A stretch of 64,000 nucleotides of DNA from Scandinavium manionii (GCF_024764775.1 NZ_JALIGC010000035.1:288716-352715); one strand, 5' to 3'. Positions 36,217 through 45,809 are shown, numbered from the stretch's first letter. Numbers and translations are program-made. The notes: a model not told the origin generated them from the sequence alone.

Positions 36217-37093
36217 CGTCTATCTGGAAAAACGCCCACCCGGTGTGATGCGCACCGTCTGGCATAAATTCTACGGAGACACAACCGCGATGATTGGCCT
36301 GTATGGCTGCGCGGGTCTGGCGCTGTTGTGTATTTTCGGCACCTGGTTTGCGCCTTACGGTATCGATCAGCAGTTTTTAGGCTATCAGCTATTGCCGCCG
36401 TCGTGGTCCCGCTACGGTGAAGTGTCGTTCTTCCTCGGCACCGACGATCTTGGGCGCGATGTACTGAGCCGTCTGCTCAGCGGCGCGGCTCCGACCGTTG
36501 GCGGTGCCTTTGTCGTCACCCTCGGCGCCACGATTTTCGGGCTGGTGCTCGGCGCGTTTGCCGGCTCCACCCGCGGCCTGCGTTCGGCGGTGCTGAACCA
36601 TATTCTCGATACCCTGCTCTCTATTCCGTCCCTGCTGCTGGCAATTATTGTCGTCGCTTTCTCGGGACCGCATTTGCTGCACGCAATGTTCGCCGTCTGG
36701 CTGGCGCTGCTGCCGCGCATGGTGCGCTCGGTTTACAGCATGGTGCATGACGAGCTGGAAAAAGATTACGTGGTTGCCGCCCGTCTGGACGGTGCCACCA
36801 CGCGCAACATTCTGTGGTATGCGGTGCTGCCTAATATCGCCGCGGGCCTGGTGACTGAAATTACCCGCGCGCTGTCGATGGCGATCCTTGATATCGCCGC
36901 GCTGGGCTTTCTCGATTTGGGCGCACAGCTCCCTTCCCCGGAATGGGGCGCGATGTTGGGCGATGCGCTGGAATTGATTTATGTCGCGCCGTGGACCGTG
37001 ATGCTACCAGGGGCGGCAATTATGATCAGCGTACTGCTGGTGAACCTGCTGGGCGACGGTGTTCGCCGCGCCATTAACGCGGGGGTGCGATAA
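36203..37093 (+). CDS. sapC: Peptide ABC transporter permease SapC
   Basis: DppC/OppC-type permease of 296 residues. The N-terminal cytoplasmic tail (PYDSVYLEKRPPG) is followed by six membrane segments and the EAA loop VVAARLDGATTRNILWYAVLPN. The stop overlaps the sapD start by one base (TAATG). Confidence 0.96.
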   Translation: MPYDSVYLEKRPPGVMRTVWHKFYGDTTAMIGLYGCAGLALLCIFGTWFAPYGIDQQFLGYQLLPPSWSRYGEVSFFLGTDDLGRDVLSRLLSGAAPTVGGAFVVTLGATIFGLVLGAFAGSTRGLRSAVLNHILDTLLSIPSLLLAIIVVAFSGPHLLHAMFAVWLALLPRMVRSVYSMVHDELEKDYVVAARLDGATTRNILWYAVLPNIAAGLVTEITRALSMAILDIAALGFLDLGAQLPSPEWGAMLGDALELIYVAPWTVMLPGAAIMISVLLVNLLGDGVRRAINAGVR

Positions 37094-38085
37094 TGCCATT
37101 ACTTGATATTCGCAATCTGACCATCGAATTTCGTACCAGCGAAGGCTGGGTGAAAGCGGTAGACCGTGTCAGCATGACCCTCGCTGAAGGCGAAATTCGT
37201 GGGCTGGTAGGTGAATCAGGCTCGGGCAAAAGCCTTATCGCCAAAGCGATTTGCGGGGTGACCAAAGAAAACTGGCGCGTGACTGCCGACCGTATGCGCT
37301 TTGATGATATCGACCTGCTCCGCCTGTCCAACCGTGAACGTCGTAAGCTCGTCGGCCATAACGTGTCGATGATTTTCCAGGAACCGCAGTCCTGTCTTGA
37401 TCCGTCCGAGCGTATCGGGCGTCAGCTAATGCAAAACATCCCCAGTTGGACCTACAAAGGCCGCTGGTGGCAGCGCGTCGGCTGGCGTAAACGTCGTGCG
37501 ATTGAACTGCTGCACCGGGTCGGTATTAAGGACCATAAAGATGCGATGCGCAGCTTCCCGTATGAGCTGACGGACGGCGAATGTCAGAAGGTGATGATTG
37601 CCATTGCGCTGGCTAATCAGCCGCGTCTGCTGATTGCCGATGAGCCGACCAACGCCATGGAGCCCACCACTCAGGCTCAGATTTTCCGCCTGCTCAGCCG
37701 ACTCAATCAAAACAATAACACCACCATTTTGCTCATCAGCCACGACCTGCAAATGCTGAGTCAGTGGGCGGATAAAATTAACGTGATGTACTGCGGGCAA
37801 ACGGTTGAAACCGCGCCGAGTGAAGATCTGGTGAGCATTCCGCATCACCCGTACACTCAGGCGCTGATTCGCGCGATGCCGGACTTTGGCCGCTCAATGC
37901 CGCATAAAAGCCGTCTGAACACGATGCCCGGCGCTATTCCTCTGCTGGAATCGCTGCCGATTGGCTGTCGTCTGGGGCCGCGCTGCCCTTACGCCCAGCG
38001 CAAATGCATTGAAAGACCGCGGTTGACCGGCGCGAAGAACCATCTTTTCGCCTGTCACTTCCCGCTGAACATGGAGAAAGAGTGA
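37093..38085 (+). CDS. sapD: Peptide ABC transporter ATPase SapD
   Basis: OppD-type ATPase of 330 residues. Walker A GESGSGKSLI, signature region ELTDGECQKVMIA (divergent from LSGGQ, as in E. coli SapD) and Walker B LLIADEPTNAM are present, with a C-terminal Cys-rich OppD/F tail (LGPRCPYAQRKCIERP). SapD is also known for stimulating Trk potassium uptake in E. coli. Confidence 0.96.
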   Translation: MPLLDIRNLTIEFRTSEGWVKAVDRVSMTLAEGEIRGLVGESGSGKSLIAKAICGVTKENWRVTADRMRFDDIDLLRLSNRERRKLVGHNVSMIFQEPQSCLDPSERIGRQLMQNIPSWTYKGRWWQRVGWRKRRAIELLHRVGIKDHKDAMRSFPYELTDGECQKVMIAIALANQPRLLIADEPTNAMEPTTQAQIFRLLSRLNQNNNTTILLISHDLQMLSQWADKINVMYCGQTVETAPSEDLVSIPHHPYTQALIRAMPDFGRSMPHKSRLNTMPGAIPLLESLPIGCRLGPRCPYAQRKCIERPRLTGAKNHLFACHFPLNMEKE

Positions 38086-38086
38086 A

Positions 38087-38893
38087 ATGGTCGAGACCCT
38101 GCTTGAAGTCCGCAATCTGAGTAAGACCTTTCGCTACCGTACCGGGCTGTTCCACCGTCAGACGGTCGAAGCGGTTAAACCGCTGAGCTTTACCCTGCGT
38201 GAAAGGCAGACCCTGGCGGTTATCGGCGAGAACGGTTCCGGTAAATCGACGCTGGCGAAAATGCTGGCGGGCATGGTGGAACCGACCACCGGTGAACTAC
38301 TGATTGACGATCACCCGCTGAAATACGGCGATTATTCGTTCCGCAGCCAGCGCATTCGTATGATTTTCCAGGACCCGTCGACATCACTGAACCCGCGTCA
38401 GCGTATTTCGCAAATCCTCGATTTCCCGTTGCGTCTGAACACTGATTTAGACGCGGAAGCCCGCCGCAAACAGATCATCGACACCCTGCGTCTGGTGGGT
38501 TTGCTGCCGGATCACGTCAGCTATTATCCGCACATGCTCGCCCCTGGCCAAAAACAGCGTCTGGGCCTGGCTCGCGCACTGATCCTGCGTCCAAAGGTGA
38601 TCGTGTGTGATGAAGCGCTGGCATCGTTAGATATGTCGATGCGTTCTCAGCTCATTAATCTGATGCTCGAATTACAGGAGAAACAGGGGATTTCGTACAT
38701 TTACGTGACCCAGCATCTCGGCATGATGAAACACATCAGCGATCAGGTGCTGGTGATGCATCAGGGTGAAGTCGTCGAACGCGGCAGCACCGCCGACGTG
38801 CTCGCCTCCCCGCTGCATGATCTCACCAAACGCCTGATTGCCGGGCATTTCGGTGAAGCGCTGAAGGCGGATGCGTGGCGCAAAGATCGCTGA
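38087..38893 (+). CDS. sapF: Peptide ABC transporter ATPase SapF
   Basis: OppF-type ATPase of 268 residues. Walker A GENGSGKST, signature-like LAPGQKQRLGLARA and Walker B VIVCDEALASLD. One base separates it from sapD. Last gene of the operon; fabI follows with its own promoter and no clear terminator between. Confidence 0.96.
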   Translation: MVETLLEVRNLSKTFRYRTGLFHRQTVEAVKPLSFTLRERQTLAVIGENGSGKSTLAKMLAGMVEPTTGELLIDDHPLKYGDYSFRSQRIRMIFQDPSTSLNPRQRISQILDFPLRLNTDLDAEARRKQIIDTLRLVGLLPDHVSYYPHMLAPGQKQRLGLARALILRPKVIVCDEALASLDMSMRSQLINLMLELQEKQGISYIYVTQHLGMMKHISDQVLVMHQGEVVERGSTADVLASPLHDLTKRLIAGHFGEALKADAWRKDR

Positions 38894-38914
38894 GGACTAT
38901 CTTAAGTGGTCGGA

Positions 38915-38943
38915 TTAACTCTCCTTCCACTCTATGCTAGAAT
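38915..38943 (+). promoter_or_regulatory. Probable fabI promoter
   Basis: TTAACT (38915-38920), 17-base spacer, TAGAAT (38938-38943). The first gives 4/6 and the second 5/6 matches to the sigma-70 consensus. The fabI ATG lies 70 bases downstream. Confidence 0.6.
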
Positions 38944-39013
38944 CGCGACGTTTAACGACGGCCTGCCTATAATTGATGCAGCCGCTACAAAAATGACATA
39001 AGGATTAAAAGCT

Positions 39014-39802
39014 ATGGGTTTTCTTTCCGGTAAGCGCATTCTGGTAACTGGCGTTGCCAGCAAACTGTCCATCGCCTACGGTATCGCACAGGCTATGCAT
39101 CGCGAAGGTGCTGAACTGGCGTTCACCTATCAGAACGAGAAGCTGAAAGGCCGTGTGGAAGAGTTTGCCGCAAACCTGGGTTCCAGCATTGTTCTGGAAT
39201 GCGACGTTGCGCAGGACGAAAGCATCGACGCTCTGTTCACCGATCTGGCAAAAGTATGGCCGAAATTTGACGGTTTCGTACACTCCATCGGCTTCGCGCC
39301 GGGTGACCAGCTGGACGGTGACTACGTTAACGCCGTAACCCGTGAAGGCTTCAAAATCGCACACGACATCAGCTCTTACAGCTTCGTGGCGATGGCTAAA
39401 GCGTGCCGTGAAATGCTGAACCCAGGCTCTGCTCTGCTGACCCTGTCCTACCTGGGCGCGGAACGTGCTATCCCTAACTACAACGTGATGGGTCTGGCTA
39501 AAGCGTCCCTGGAAGCTAACGTGCGCTACATGGCGAACGCGATGGGTCCAGAAGGTGTGCGTGTTAACGGTATCTCTGCTGGCCCAATCCGTACCCTGGC
39601 CGCGTCCGGTATCAAAGATTTCCGTAAGATGCTGGCTCACTGCGAAGCGGTTACCCCAATCCGTCGCACCGTAACCATCGAAGACGTGGGTAACAGCGCA
39701 GCATTCCTGTGCTCCAACCTGTCTGCCGGTATCTCCGGTGAAGTCGTTCACGTTGACGGTGGCTTCAGCATCGCCGCAATGAACGAACTGGAACTGAAAT
39801 AA
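39014..39802 (+). CDS. fabI: Enoyl-[acyl-carrier-protein] reductase (NADH)
   Basis: Short-chain dehydrogenase catalysing the last step of each fatty-acid elongation cycle; target of triclosan and isoniazid-like diazaborines. 262 residues. Cofactor motif GVASKLSIAYG near residue 13-23 and the catalytic Tyr/Lys in YNVMGLAKASLEA are as in E. coli, and the Gly near position 93 (IGFAPG) associated with triclosan sensitivity is present. AGGA precedes the ATG. Confidence 0.98.
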   Translation: MGFLSGKRILVTGVASKLSIAYGIAQAMHREGAELAFTYQNEKLKGRVEEFAANLGSSIVLECDVAQDESIDALFTDLAKVWPKFDGFVHSIGFAPGDQLDGDYVNAVTREGFKIAHDISSYSFVAMAKACREMLNPGSALLTLSYLGAERAIPNYNVMGLAKASLEANVRYMANAMGPEGVRVNGISAGPIRTLAASGIKDFRKMLAHCEAVTPIRRTVTIEDVGNSAAFLCSNLSAGISGEVVHVDGGFSIAAMNELELK

Positions 39803-39810
39803 GTTCTTCT

Positions 39811-39834
39811 TCCGCCCTGTTTACGCAGGGCGGA
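39811..39834. terminator. Hairpin after fabI
   Basis: Perfect 9-bp stem TCCGCCCTG / CAGGGCGGA with loop TTTACG, nine bases after the fabI stop. There is no T run after it, so termination strength is uncertain. Confidence 0.6.
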
Positions 39835-39949
39835 AACCCCGCCGTTATTCCAGTCTGTTATTTGTTATCACGCTTCAATATTTTTACCTGCCCCCGCCTT
39901 ACGTCAGGATAGCTATCTCACAACGATACGACGTCCTGAAGGAACTCCC

Positions 39950-41095
39950 ATGGAGCAAAGCCGCTCTCACGGCAAAAGCCATTGGTATCATGAAACGCAA
40001 GCGAGAAACCAGGCCGCCGATGTGCTGCCTCTGGTCCCGGAAGCCGCCCACGTCGCAAACCGTTTTTTACTGGATTTAACCCTGCCTGATTCGGTGACTT
40101 CGCCATGTCAGCCCTGGCTGGACGTGTCGCTGCATATTTCTGAACACCTTTTTCCTGACGCCGTTACGCCCACACGCCTGAATACGTTTAGCGCTTACGA
40201 ACGCCTGAGCACTGCGTTAACCGTCGCCCAGGTCTTTGGTGTCCAGCGTCTGTGTAATCACTACGCCGCGCGACTGGCGCCGCTGCCGGGACCTGATTCA
40301 TCGCGCGAGAGTAATCACCGTCTGGCGCAAATTACCCAGTACGCCCGTCAGCTGGCAGGCTCGCCGTCCGTTATCTGCGAACGCGCTCGTCAGCAGCTGG
40401 ATGCCGTAGGGCTGACCACGCCGGATATCGTGCTGATCACGCAAATCGTGGGCTTTATTAGCTATCAGGCGCGGGTGATTGCCGCCGGTCAGGCGTTAAA
40501 AGGCTTGCCGGTGCGCTGGATCCCCGGTATGCCAATGCAGGATGATGCCCCCGCCGCCCTTTTTGCATTCGAAACAGGACGGTGGCAGCCGGGTCTCGAC
40601 AGCGTTGAAATCCGCTATGCCAGCGTCGAACAGATGGACGCCCTCGCCCATTGTGCGTCGCAAACGGGATTAGAAACGCTGGCACCGCTGCTGGTGTGGG
40701 ATGAAACCCTGCTCGAACGATTGAGCGAGTTACTGCGTGCACTACCAATCGATGATGACGCCGCACCGTTAGCGGCTCTTGTTAGCGCACGTATTAATGG
40801 CAGCGTCAGCTGTTTTCAGCAAAGCGCGGTTCAGGATACGCTGAAAGAAGCCGCCTTACAGGGCGACCGGGCACTGCTGATTTGGGGTCAGGAGAAGCCG
40901 CTTTATCACGCAATTATCCAGGCGACGCAGTTGCTCACTCGTGCGCCTGACCGATTCAGCGCTGCGCAGTTTACCCCCCTCACTGAGCAGGGGCTTTCTG
41001 CAGAGCAAGCCTTCTCTCTGTTGGCCTGGAGCGGGTTATCCGGCTGGCTAAACCGCCTGAAAATCGGCCTTGGCGAGGTGTCTCAGGATGCGTAA
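39950..41095 (+). CDS. CMD-domain (carboxymuconolactone decarboxylase / AhpD-like fold) protein
   Basis: A 381-residue protein with two AhpD-like helical modules (about 55-180 and 200-370), recognisable from segments such as LIVGFISYQARVIAAGQALKG-type helices. I see no C-x-x-C redox pair of AhpD in the first module, so peroxidase activity is doubtful. It occupies the place of ycjD between fabI and rnb in E. coli. A GGAACTCCC site precedes the ATG weakly. Its end overlaps a 28-codon ORF that abuts rnb. Function unknown. Confidence 0.75.
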   Translation: MEQSRSHGKSHWYHETQARNQAADVLPLVPEAAHVANRFLLDLTLPDSVTSPCQPWLDVSLHISEHLFPDAVTPTRLNTFSAYERLSTALTVAQVFGVQRLCNHYAARLAPLPGPDSSRESNHRLAQITQYARQLAGSPSVICERARQQLDAVGLTTPDIVLITQIVGFISYQARVIAAGQALKGLPVRWIPGMPMQDDAPAALFAFETGRWQPGLDSVEIRYASVEQMDALAHCASQTGLETLAPLLVWDETLLERLSELLRALPIDDDAAPLAALVSARINGSVSCFQQSAVQDTLKEAALQGDRALLIWGQEKPLYHAIIQATQLLTRAPDRFSAAQFTPLTEQGLSAEQAFSLLAWSGLSGWLNRLKIGLGEVSQDA

Positions 41096-41174
41096 AAGGC
41101 TTAAAGTTCGCTTGCTGCGACAGGCATATTCGCGTAAAACTGTCAGCCGCTCTTTTGGCCACGAAAATACATAA
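41088..41174 (+). CDS. Possible basic 28-residue peptide between CMD gene and rnb
   Basis: The ATG overlaps the last codons of the CMD gene (ATGCGTAA) in another frame, and the stop lies two bases before the rnb ATG. The peptide starts MRKRLKVRLLRQAYSRK and is strongly basic. Overlap upstream and abutment downstream suggest a coupling peptide that could carry ribosomes into rnb. GAGG lies 13 bases upstream, a wide spacing. No relative is known to me; it may be chance. Confidence 0.35.
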   Translation: MRKRLKVRLLRQAYSRKTVSRSFGHENT

Positions 41175-41176
41175 TT

Positions 41177-43117
41177 ATGCTTCAGGATAACCCGCTGCTT
41201 GCACAGCTAAAACAGCAACTTCATTCCCAGACCCCTCGCGCTGAAGGGGTGGTGAAAGGCACCGAAAAAGGCTTTGGTTTTCTCGAAGTCGATGCCCAGA
41301 AAAGCTATTTCATCTCTCCACCACAGATGAAAAAAGTGATGCATGGTGACCGCATCATTGCCACCATCCATAGTGGCGACAAAGGAAAAGAAAGCGCCGA
41401 ACCAGAAGAACTGGTCGAGCCGTTCCTGACGCGTTTTGTTGGCCGCGTGCAGAAGAAGGACGATCGTCTATCCATCGTACCCGATCATCCGCTGCTGAGA
41501 GATGCCATCCAGTGCCGCCCTGTGCGCGGCCTGGAACACGATTTTAAAGAGGGTGACTGGGCCGTGGCAGAAATGCGCCGTCATCCTTTGAAAGGCGACC
41601 GCAGTTTCTACGCTGAACTCACGCACTTCATTACCCACGGCGACGATCATTTCGTTCCATGGTGGGTAACGCTGGCGCGCCATAATCTTGAGAAAGTGGC
41701 CCCGGAAGGCACCGCAACCGAGATGCTGGATGAAGGTCTGGAGCGTCGCGATCTGACTGCGCTGGACTTCGTGACTATCGATAGCGCCAGCACCCAGGAT
41801 ATGGACGATGCGTTATATGCAGAAGAAGCCGCTGACGGCAAACTGCATCTGATCGTTGCCATCGCCGATCCGACCGCGTGGATCGCAGAAGGGAGTAAGC
41901 TGGATAACGCCGCGAAAATTCGCGCATTCACCAACTACCTTCCTGGCTTCAATATCCCGATGCTGCCACGCGAACTGTCTGACGACCTGTGCTCCCTGCG
42001 CGCGAATGAAGTGCGTCCTGTTCTCGCCTGCCGCATGATTATCTCTGCCGATGGCACCATCGAAGACGATATCGAATTCTTCACTGCCACCATTGAGTCC
42101 AAAGCCAAGCTGGCCTATGACGATGTTTCTGACTGGCTGGAAGGCAACGGTAGCTGGCAGCCGCAGAATGACGCGATCGCCGGACAAATCAAACTGCTGG
42201 AACGCATTTGCGCTCTGCGCGGCGAGTGGCGTCATAACCACGCGCTGGTGTTCAAAGACCGCCCGGACTACCGCTTCGTGCTCGGTGAACAAGGTGAAGT
42301 GCTGGATATCGTCGCTGAACCGCGTCGCATCGCCAACCGCATCGTTGAAGAGTCTATGATTGCCGCCAACATCTGCGCGGCTCGCGTGCTGCGCGATAAG
42401 CTTGGTTTCGGTATCTACAACGTTCACACCGGTTTTGACCCGGCGAAAACGGAACAGCTTTCTGAGCTGATGAAGACCCACGACGTGCACGTCGATCCGC
42501 AGGAAGTGCTGACGCTGGACGGTTTCTGTAAGCTGCGCCGTGAACTCGATGCGATGCCGACTGGCTTCCTCGACAGCCGCATTCGTCGCTTCCAGTCCTT
42601 CGCTGAAATCAGCACCGAGCCGGGTCCGCACTTCGGTCTGGGTCTTGAGGCCTACGCTACCTGGACTTCACCAATTCGTAAATACGGCGACATGGTCAAC
42701 CATCGTCTGCTGAAATCAATTATCAAAGGTGAAACCGCGTCTCGTCCGCAGGAAGACGCCACTCTTCAGATGGCAGAACGTCGCCGCCTGAATCGTATGG
42801 CCGAGCGTGATGTGGCCGACTGGCTGTATGCACGTTTCCTGAATGACAAAGCGGGCACCGATACCCGTTTTGCTGCTGAAATCATTGATATCAGCCGCGG
42901 CGGAATGCGCGTTCGTCTGGTGGATAACGGCGCCGTAGCATTTATTCCGGCACCGTTCCTGCACGCCGTGCGTGATGAAATGGTCTGCAGCCAGGAAAGT
43001 GGTACCGTGCAAATCAAAGGCGAAACCGTTTATAAAGTGACCGATGTTATCGACGTCACGATCGCCGAAGTCCGAATGGAAACCCGCAGCGTTATCGCGC
43101 GTCCATTCCAGGTGTAA
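41177..43117 (+). CDS. rnb: Exoribonuclease II
   Basis: Processive 3'-5' exoribonuclease of 646 residues. In order: two N-terminal cold-shock OB domains, the RNB catalytic domain from about 190 to 520 with the Mg-binding DSASTQDMDDALYAEE cluster, and a C-terminal S1 domain (about 560-640). Length and sequence fit E. coli RNase II. Followed by a terminator. Confidence 0.97.
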   Translation: MLQDNPLLAQLKQQLHSQTPRAEGVVKGTEKGFGFLEVDAQKSYFISPPQMKKVMHGDRIIATIHSGDKGKESAEPEELVEPFLTRFVGRVQKKDDRLSIVPDHPLLRDAIQCRPVRGLEHDFKEGDWAVAEMRRHPLKGDRSFYAELTHFITHGDDHFVPWWVTLARHNLEKVAPEGTATEMLDEGLERRDLTALDFVTIDSASTQDMDDALYAEEAADGKLHLIVAIADPTAWIAEGSKLDNAAKIRAFTNYLPGFNIPMLPRELSDDLCSLRANEVRPVLACRMIISADGTIEDDIEFFTATIESKAKLAYDDVSDWLEGNGSWQPQNDAIAGQIKLLERICALRGEWRHNHALVFKDRPDYRFVLGEQGEVLDIVAEPRRIANRIVEESMIAANICAARVLRDKLGFGIYNVHTGFDPAKTEQLSELMKTHDVHVDPQEVLTLDGFCKLRRELDAMPTGFLDSRIRRFQSFAEISTEPGPHFGLGLEAYATWTSPIRKYGDMVNHRLLKSIIKGETASRPQEDATLQMAERRRLNRMAERDVADWLYARFLNDKAGTDTRFAAEIIDISRGGMRVRLVDNGAVAFIPAPFLHAVRDEMVCSQESGTVQIKGETVYKVTDVIDVTIAEVRMETRSVIARPFQV

Positions 43118-43122
43118 TACTT

Positions 43123-43158
43123 AAGGGCGGCTAATCATTGGTTGGCTGCCCTTTTCTT
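43123..43158 (+). terminator. Terminator after rnb
   Basis: AAGGGC (43123-43128) pairs with GCCCTT (43148-43153) around a partly self-complementary loop, followed by TTTTCTTCTT. Confidence 0.75.
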
Positions 43159-43314
43159 CTTCTGCAATACGATTCCTTCCACACTTTTTTTCCACAATTC
43201 CCCCCACATTCCAGCAAAAGCGATCACAATAAAGTGGAGCATTTCCACTTAAAACAATAATCTGGCTGTGCCGGCTTTTATCAATGGTTGCGCTAATGTG
43301 GTTTGGGAGAAGAG

Positions 43315-45306
43315 ATGTCAGAGGAACTGGAGAAAAACCTGCTCTTTCGGTATCTGGGGACCAGCAGTCCCTACTGGCGATTGTCCGGTGACAGCAACGC
43401 GCTGCAGCTGGCGGCCATCGAGGAGACCGACACGAGTCAGGTGGTGGCGCTAAGTGCGGATCAGGCGAACTGTATACGCGAGATGACGGTGATCACCTCC
43501 AGTCTGACGCTGAGCCTGAATCTTTATGGCAACCCGGTGCTGGTGCATCTGGTGGGCCGTAAAATCAATAAATCGCAATGGGCTGGTAGCGCATCAGCCT
43601 GGGATGATACCGGCTCAGTTGCTCGCGACCTTGTGCAAGGGCTCTCCTTCGCCGAGCAGGTCGTTTCCGAAGCCAACTCCGTTATCGTTATTCTTGATCG
43701 CCACGGCAATATTCAGCGCTTTAATCGTTTGAGCGAAGAATATACCGGGATGAAAGAACATGAGGTGATTGGACAGAACGTTTTTAAGCTGTTTATGAGC
43801 CCGGCGGAAGCCGCCGCCTCGCGCCGTAATATTAGCGGGTTCTTTAAAAACGGCAGTTCGTATGAAGTCGAGCGCTGGGTTAAAACCCGCAAAGGTCAGC
43901 GCCTGTTTTTATTCCGCAATAAATTCGTGCACAGCGGCAGCGGTAAAAACGAAATATATTTGATCTGCTCTGGCACCGACATTACCGAAGAACGCCGCGC
44001 CCAGGAGCGTCTGCGGGTTCTCGCCAATACCGATACCATTACCGGTTTGCCTAACCGTAACGCCATCAATGACATGATCACCGACGCGATTAAAACTCGC
44101 GAAGATAATCAGGTCGGCATTGTGTATCTCGACCTCGATAACTTCAAAAAGGTGAACGATGCCTACGGGCATATGTTTGGCGATCAGCTCCTGCAGTCGG
44201 TGGCGTTATCAATTTTAAGCTGCCTGGAGGAAGGCCAGACCCTGGCACGCCTCGGCGGCGATGAGTTTATCATCCTGGCGACCCAAACCTCCCAGGGCAG
44301 CCTGGAAGCGATGGCCTCGCGGATTCTCAATCGCCTGCGTGACCCGTTCCGCATTGGGCTGATTGAAGTCTATTCTGGCTGTTCGCTCGGCATTTCCCTC
44401 GCCCCTCAACACGGGAACGACAAAGAAAGCCTGATCCGTAACGCCGATACCGCCATGTACACCGCCAAAGAAGGCGGTCGCGGAAAATTCTGCGTCTTCT
44501 CCCCGGAAATGAACCAGCGCGTGTTTGAGTATTTGTGGCTCGACACCAACCTGCGTAAAGCGCTGGATAACAACCAACTGGTGATTCACTACCAGCCGAA
44601 AATCACCTGGCGCGGTGAAGTTCGCAGCCTGGAAGCCTTAGTCCGGTGGGAGTCGCCGGAACGCGGGCTAATAGGGCCGGCCGAATTTATCTCCTACGCC
44701 GAAGAGTCCGGGCTGATTGTGCCGCTCGGGCGCTGGGTTATGCTCGACGTGGTGCGCCAGGTGGCGCTATGGCGTGACAAAGGCATTAACCTGCGCGTGG
44801 CGGTGAACGTGTCGGCGCGTCAGCTTGCCGACCAGACCATTTTCAGTGATTTAAAACAGGCGTTACGTGACCTGAATTTTGAATATTGCCCTATCGACGT
44901 CGAATTGACGGAAAGTTGCCTGATTGAAAACGAGGAGCTAGCGCAGTCGGTTATCCAGCAGTTCAGCGCGCTCGGGGCGCAGGTGCATCTGGATGACTTC
45001 GGTACTGGATATTCGTCGCTTTCACAGCTGGCCCGTTTCCCAATTGACGCCATCAAACTGGATCAGGTGTTCGTGCGCGATGTGCATAAGCAGCCCGTCG
45101 CGCAATCACTGGTGCGCGCCATCGTGGCAGTGGCCCAGGCGCTGAATTTACAGGTGATCGCTGAAGGCGTGGAAAGCGCGAAAGAAGACGCCTTTCTGAC
45201 CAAGAATGGCGTCAACGAGCGGCAAGGTTTCTTATTTGCTAAGCCAATGCCCGCTGCCGTGTTTGAGCGCTGGCTAAAGCGACGTCAGACCCGCAAGCTG
45301 CGTTAG
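43315..45306 (+). CDS. pdeR: Cyclic-di-GMP phosphodiesterase PdeR
   Basis: Also called gmr/yciR. 663 residues: N-terminal region, PAS domain (about 105-225), GGDEF domain with GGDEF at 314-318, and EAL domain with EAL at 440-442 (SLEALVRW). In E. coli PdeR is a trigger enzyme that inhibits the cyclase DgcM and the regulator MlrA, controlling curli. Both motifs are intact. I chose the ATG at 43315 because GGGAGAAGAG lies directly upstream; the in-frame GTG/ATG at 43303 lies before it. Monocistronic. Confidence 0.95.
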   Translation: MSEELEKNLLFRYLGTSSPYWRLSGDSNALQLAAIEETDTSQVVALSADQANCIREMTVITSSLTLSLNLYGNPVLVHLVGRKINKSQWAGSASAWDDTGSVARDLVQGLSFAEQVVSEANSVIVILDRHGNIQRFNRLSEEYTGMKEHEVIGQNVFKLFMSPAEAAASRRNISGFFKNGSSYEVERWVKTRKGQRLFLFRNKFVHSGSGKNEIYLICSGTDITEERRAQERLRVLANTDTITGLPNRNAINDMITDAIKTREDNQVGIVYLDLDNFKKVNDAYGHMFGDQLLQSVALSILSCLEEGQTLARLGGDEFIILATQTSQGSLEAMASRILNRLRDPFRIGLIEVYSGCSLGISLAPQHGNDKESLIRNADTAMYTAKEGGRGKFCVFSPEMNQRVFEYLWLDTNLRKALDNNQLVIHYQPKITWRGEVRSLEALVRWESPERGLIGPAEFISYAEESGLIVPLGRWVMLDVVRQVALWRDKGINLRVAVNVSARQLADQTIFSDLKQALRDLNFEYCPIDVELTESCLIENEELAQSVIQQFSALGAQVHLDDFGTGYSSLSQLARFPIDAIKLDQVFVRDVHKQPVAQSLVRAIVAVAQALNLQVIAEGVESAKEDAFLTKNGVNERQGFLFAKPMPAAVFERWLKRRQTRKLR

Positions 45307-45456
45307 CTGGCTTTGCGCAGCGAGACCTGGGTACGCCGGTTCTGCAACATGACCAGACGCTCCATATAGGCAATGTCTTTGTCCTCGAGACAGAATCCGG
45401 CGTCCACACAGGCCCGCACATAGGCCGCAGCGCTTCACGTCGCCCATTGCGCACAT
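45303..45456 (-). pseudogene. Possible frame-shifted small gene opposite the pdeR end
   Basis: A minus-strand frame from 45434 to its TAA at 45303-45305 reads, in part, CVDAGFCLEDKDIAYMERL and ends QVSLRKAS, a protein-like composition. Upstream in that frame is a stop (45435-45437) and no start codon, but an ATG or GTG in a neighbouring frame at 45454-45456 would join after a single-base shift. It may be a decayed short gene or chance. The rest of 45457-45608 holds only the presumed yciZ promoter region. Confidence 0.3.
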
Positions 45457-45608
45457 TATCAGGCTAATCCAGGCCATTTCTTGCGGATATCCGGAGTCGT
45501 AATTTATAATTTTTCGTTATGTGTTTTTAGCCCATGACATTTTCCGCTTCTCTTTTGCCCCCTTTTTTTGCATCATTGATTTTTCTTACTTTTCTCTCAG
45601 GATTGCCT

Positions 45609-45791
45609 ATGTCAAACCTCGATGCGCGCCAGTTAGCTCAACGTGTTGATACCGTGCTGGATATTCTGGTGGCGGGTGATTACCACTCTGCAATTAACAA
45701 TCTCGAAATCCTGAAAGCAGAGCTTTTGGCTCAGGCGTCCGGCGAGCAGGAACAAAAATCCGCTCAGCCTAAATCCCCTTGGGAAATTTAA
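45609..45791 (+). CDS. yciZ: UPF0509 family protein YciZ
   Basis: A 60-residue protein closely similar to E. coli YciZ, with the conserved RVDTVLDILVAGDYHSAINNLEILKAELL helix pair and PWEI at the end. ATG at 45609, just before MSNLDARQ. It precedes yciT by 18 bases in the same direction and is probably co-transcribed with it. Function unknown. Confidence 0.93.
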   Translation: MSNLDARQLAQRVDTVLDILVAGDYHSAINNLEILKAELLAQASGEQEQKSAQPKSPWEI

Positions 45792-45809
45792 AACAGTAGT
45801 GACCTTGAT

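Noticed and set aside
39005..39751. A 248-codon open frame antisense to fabI
   Set aside because: Shadow of fabI caused by codon bias; no independent evidence.
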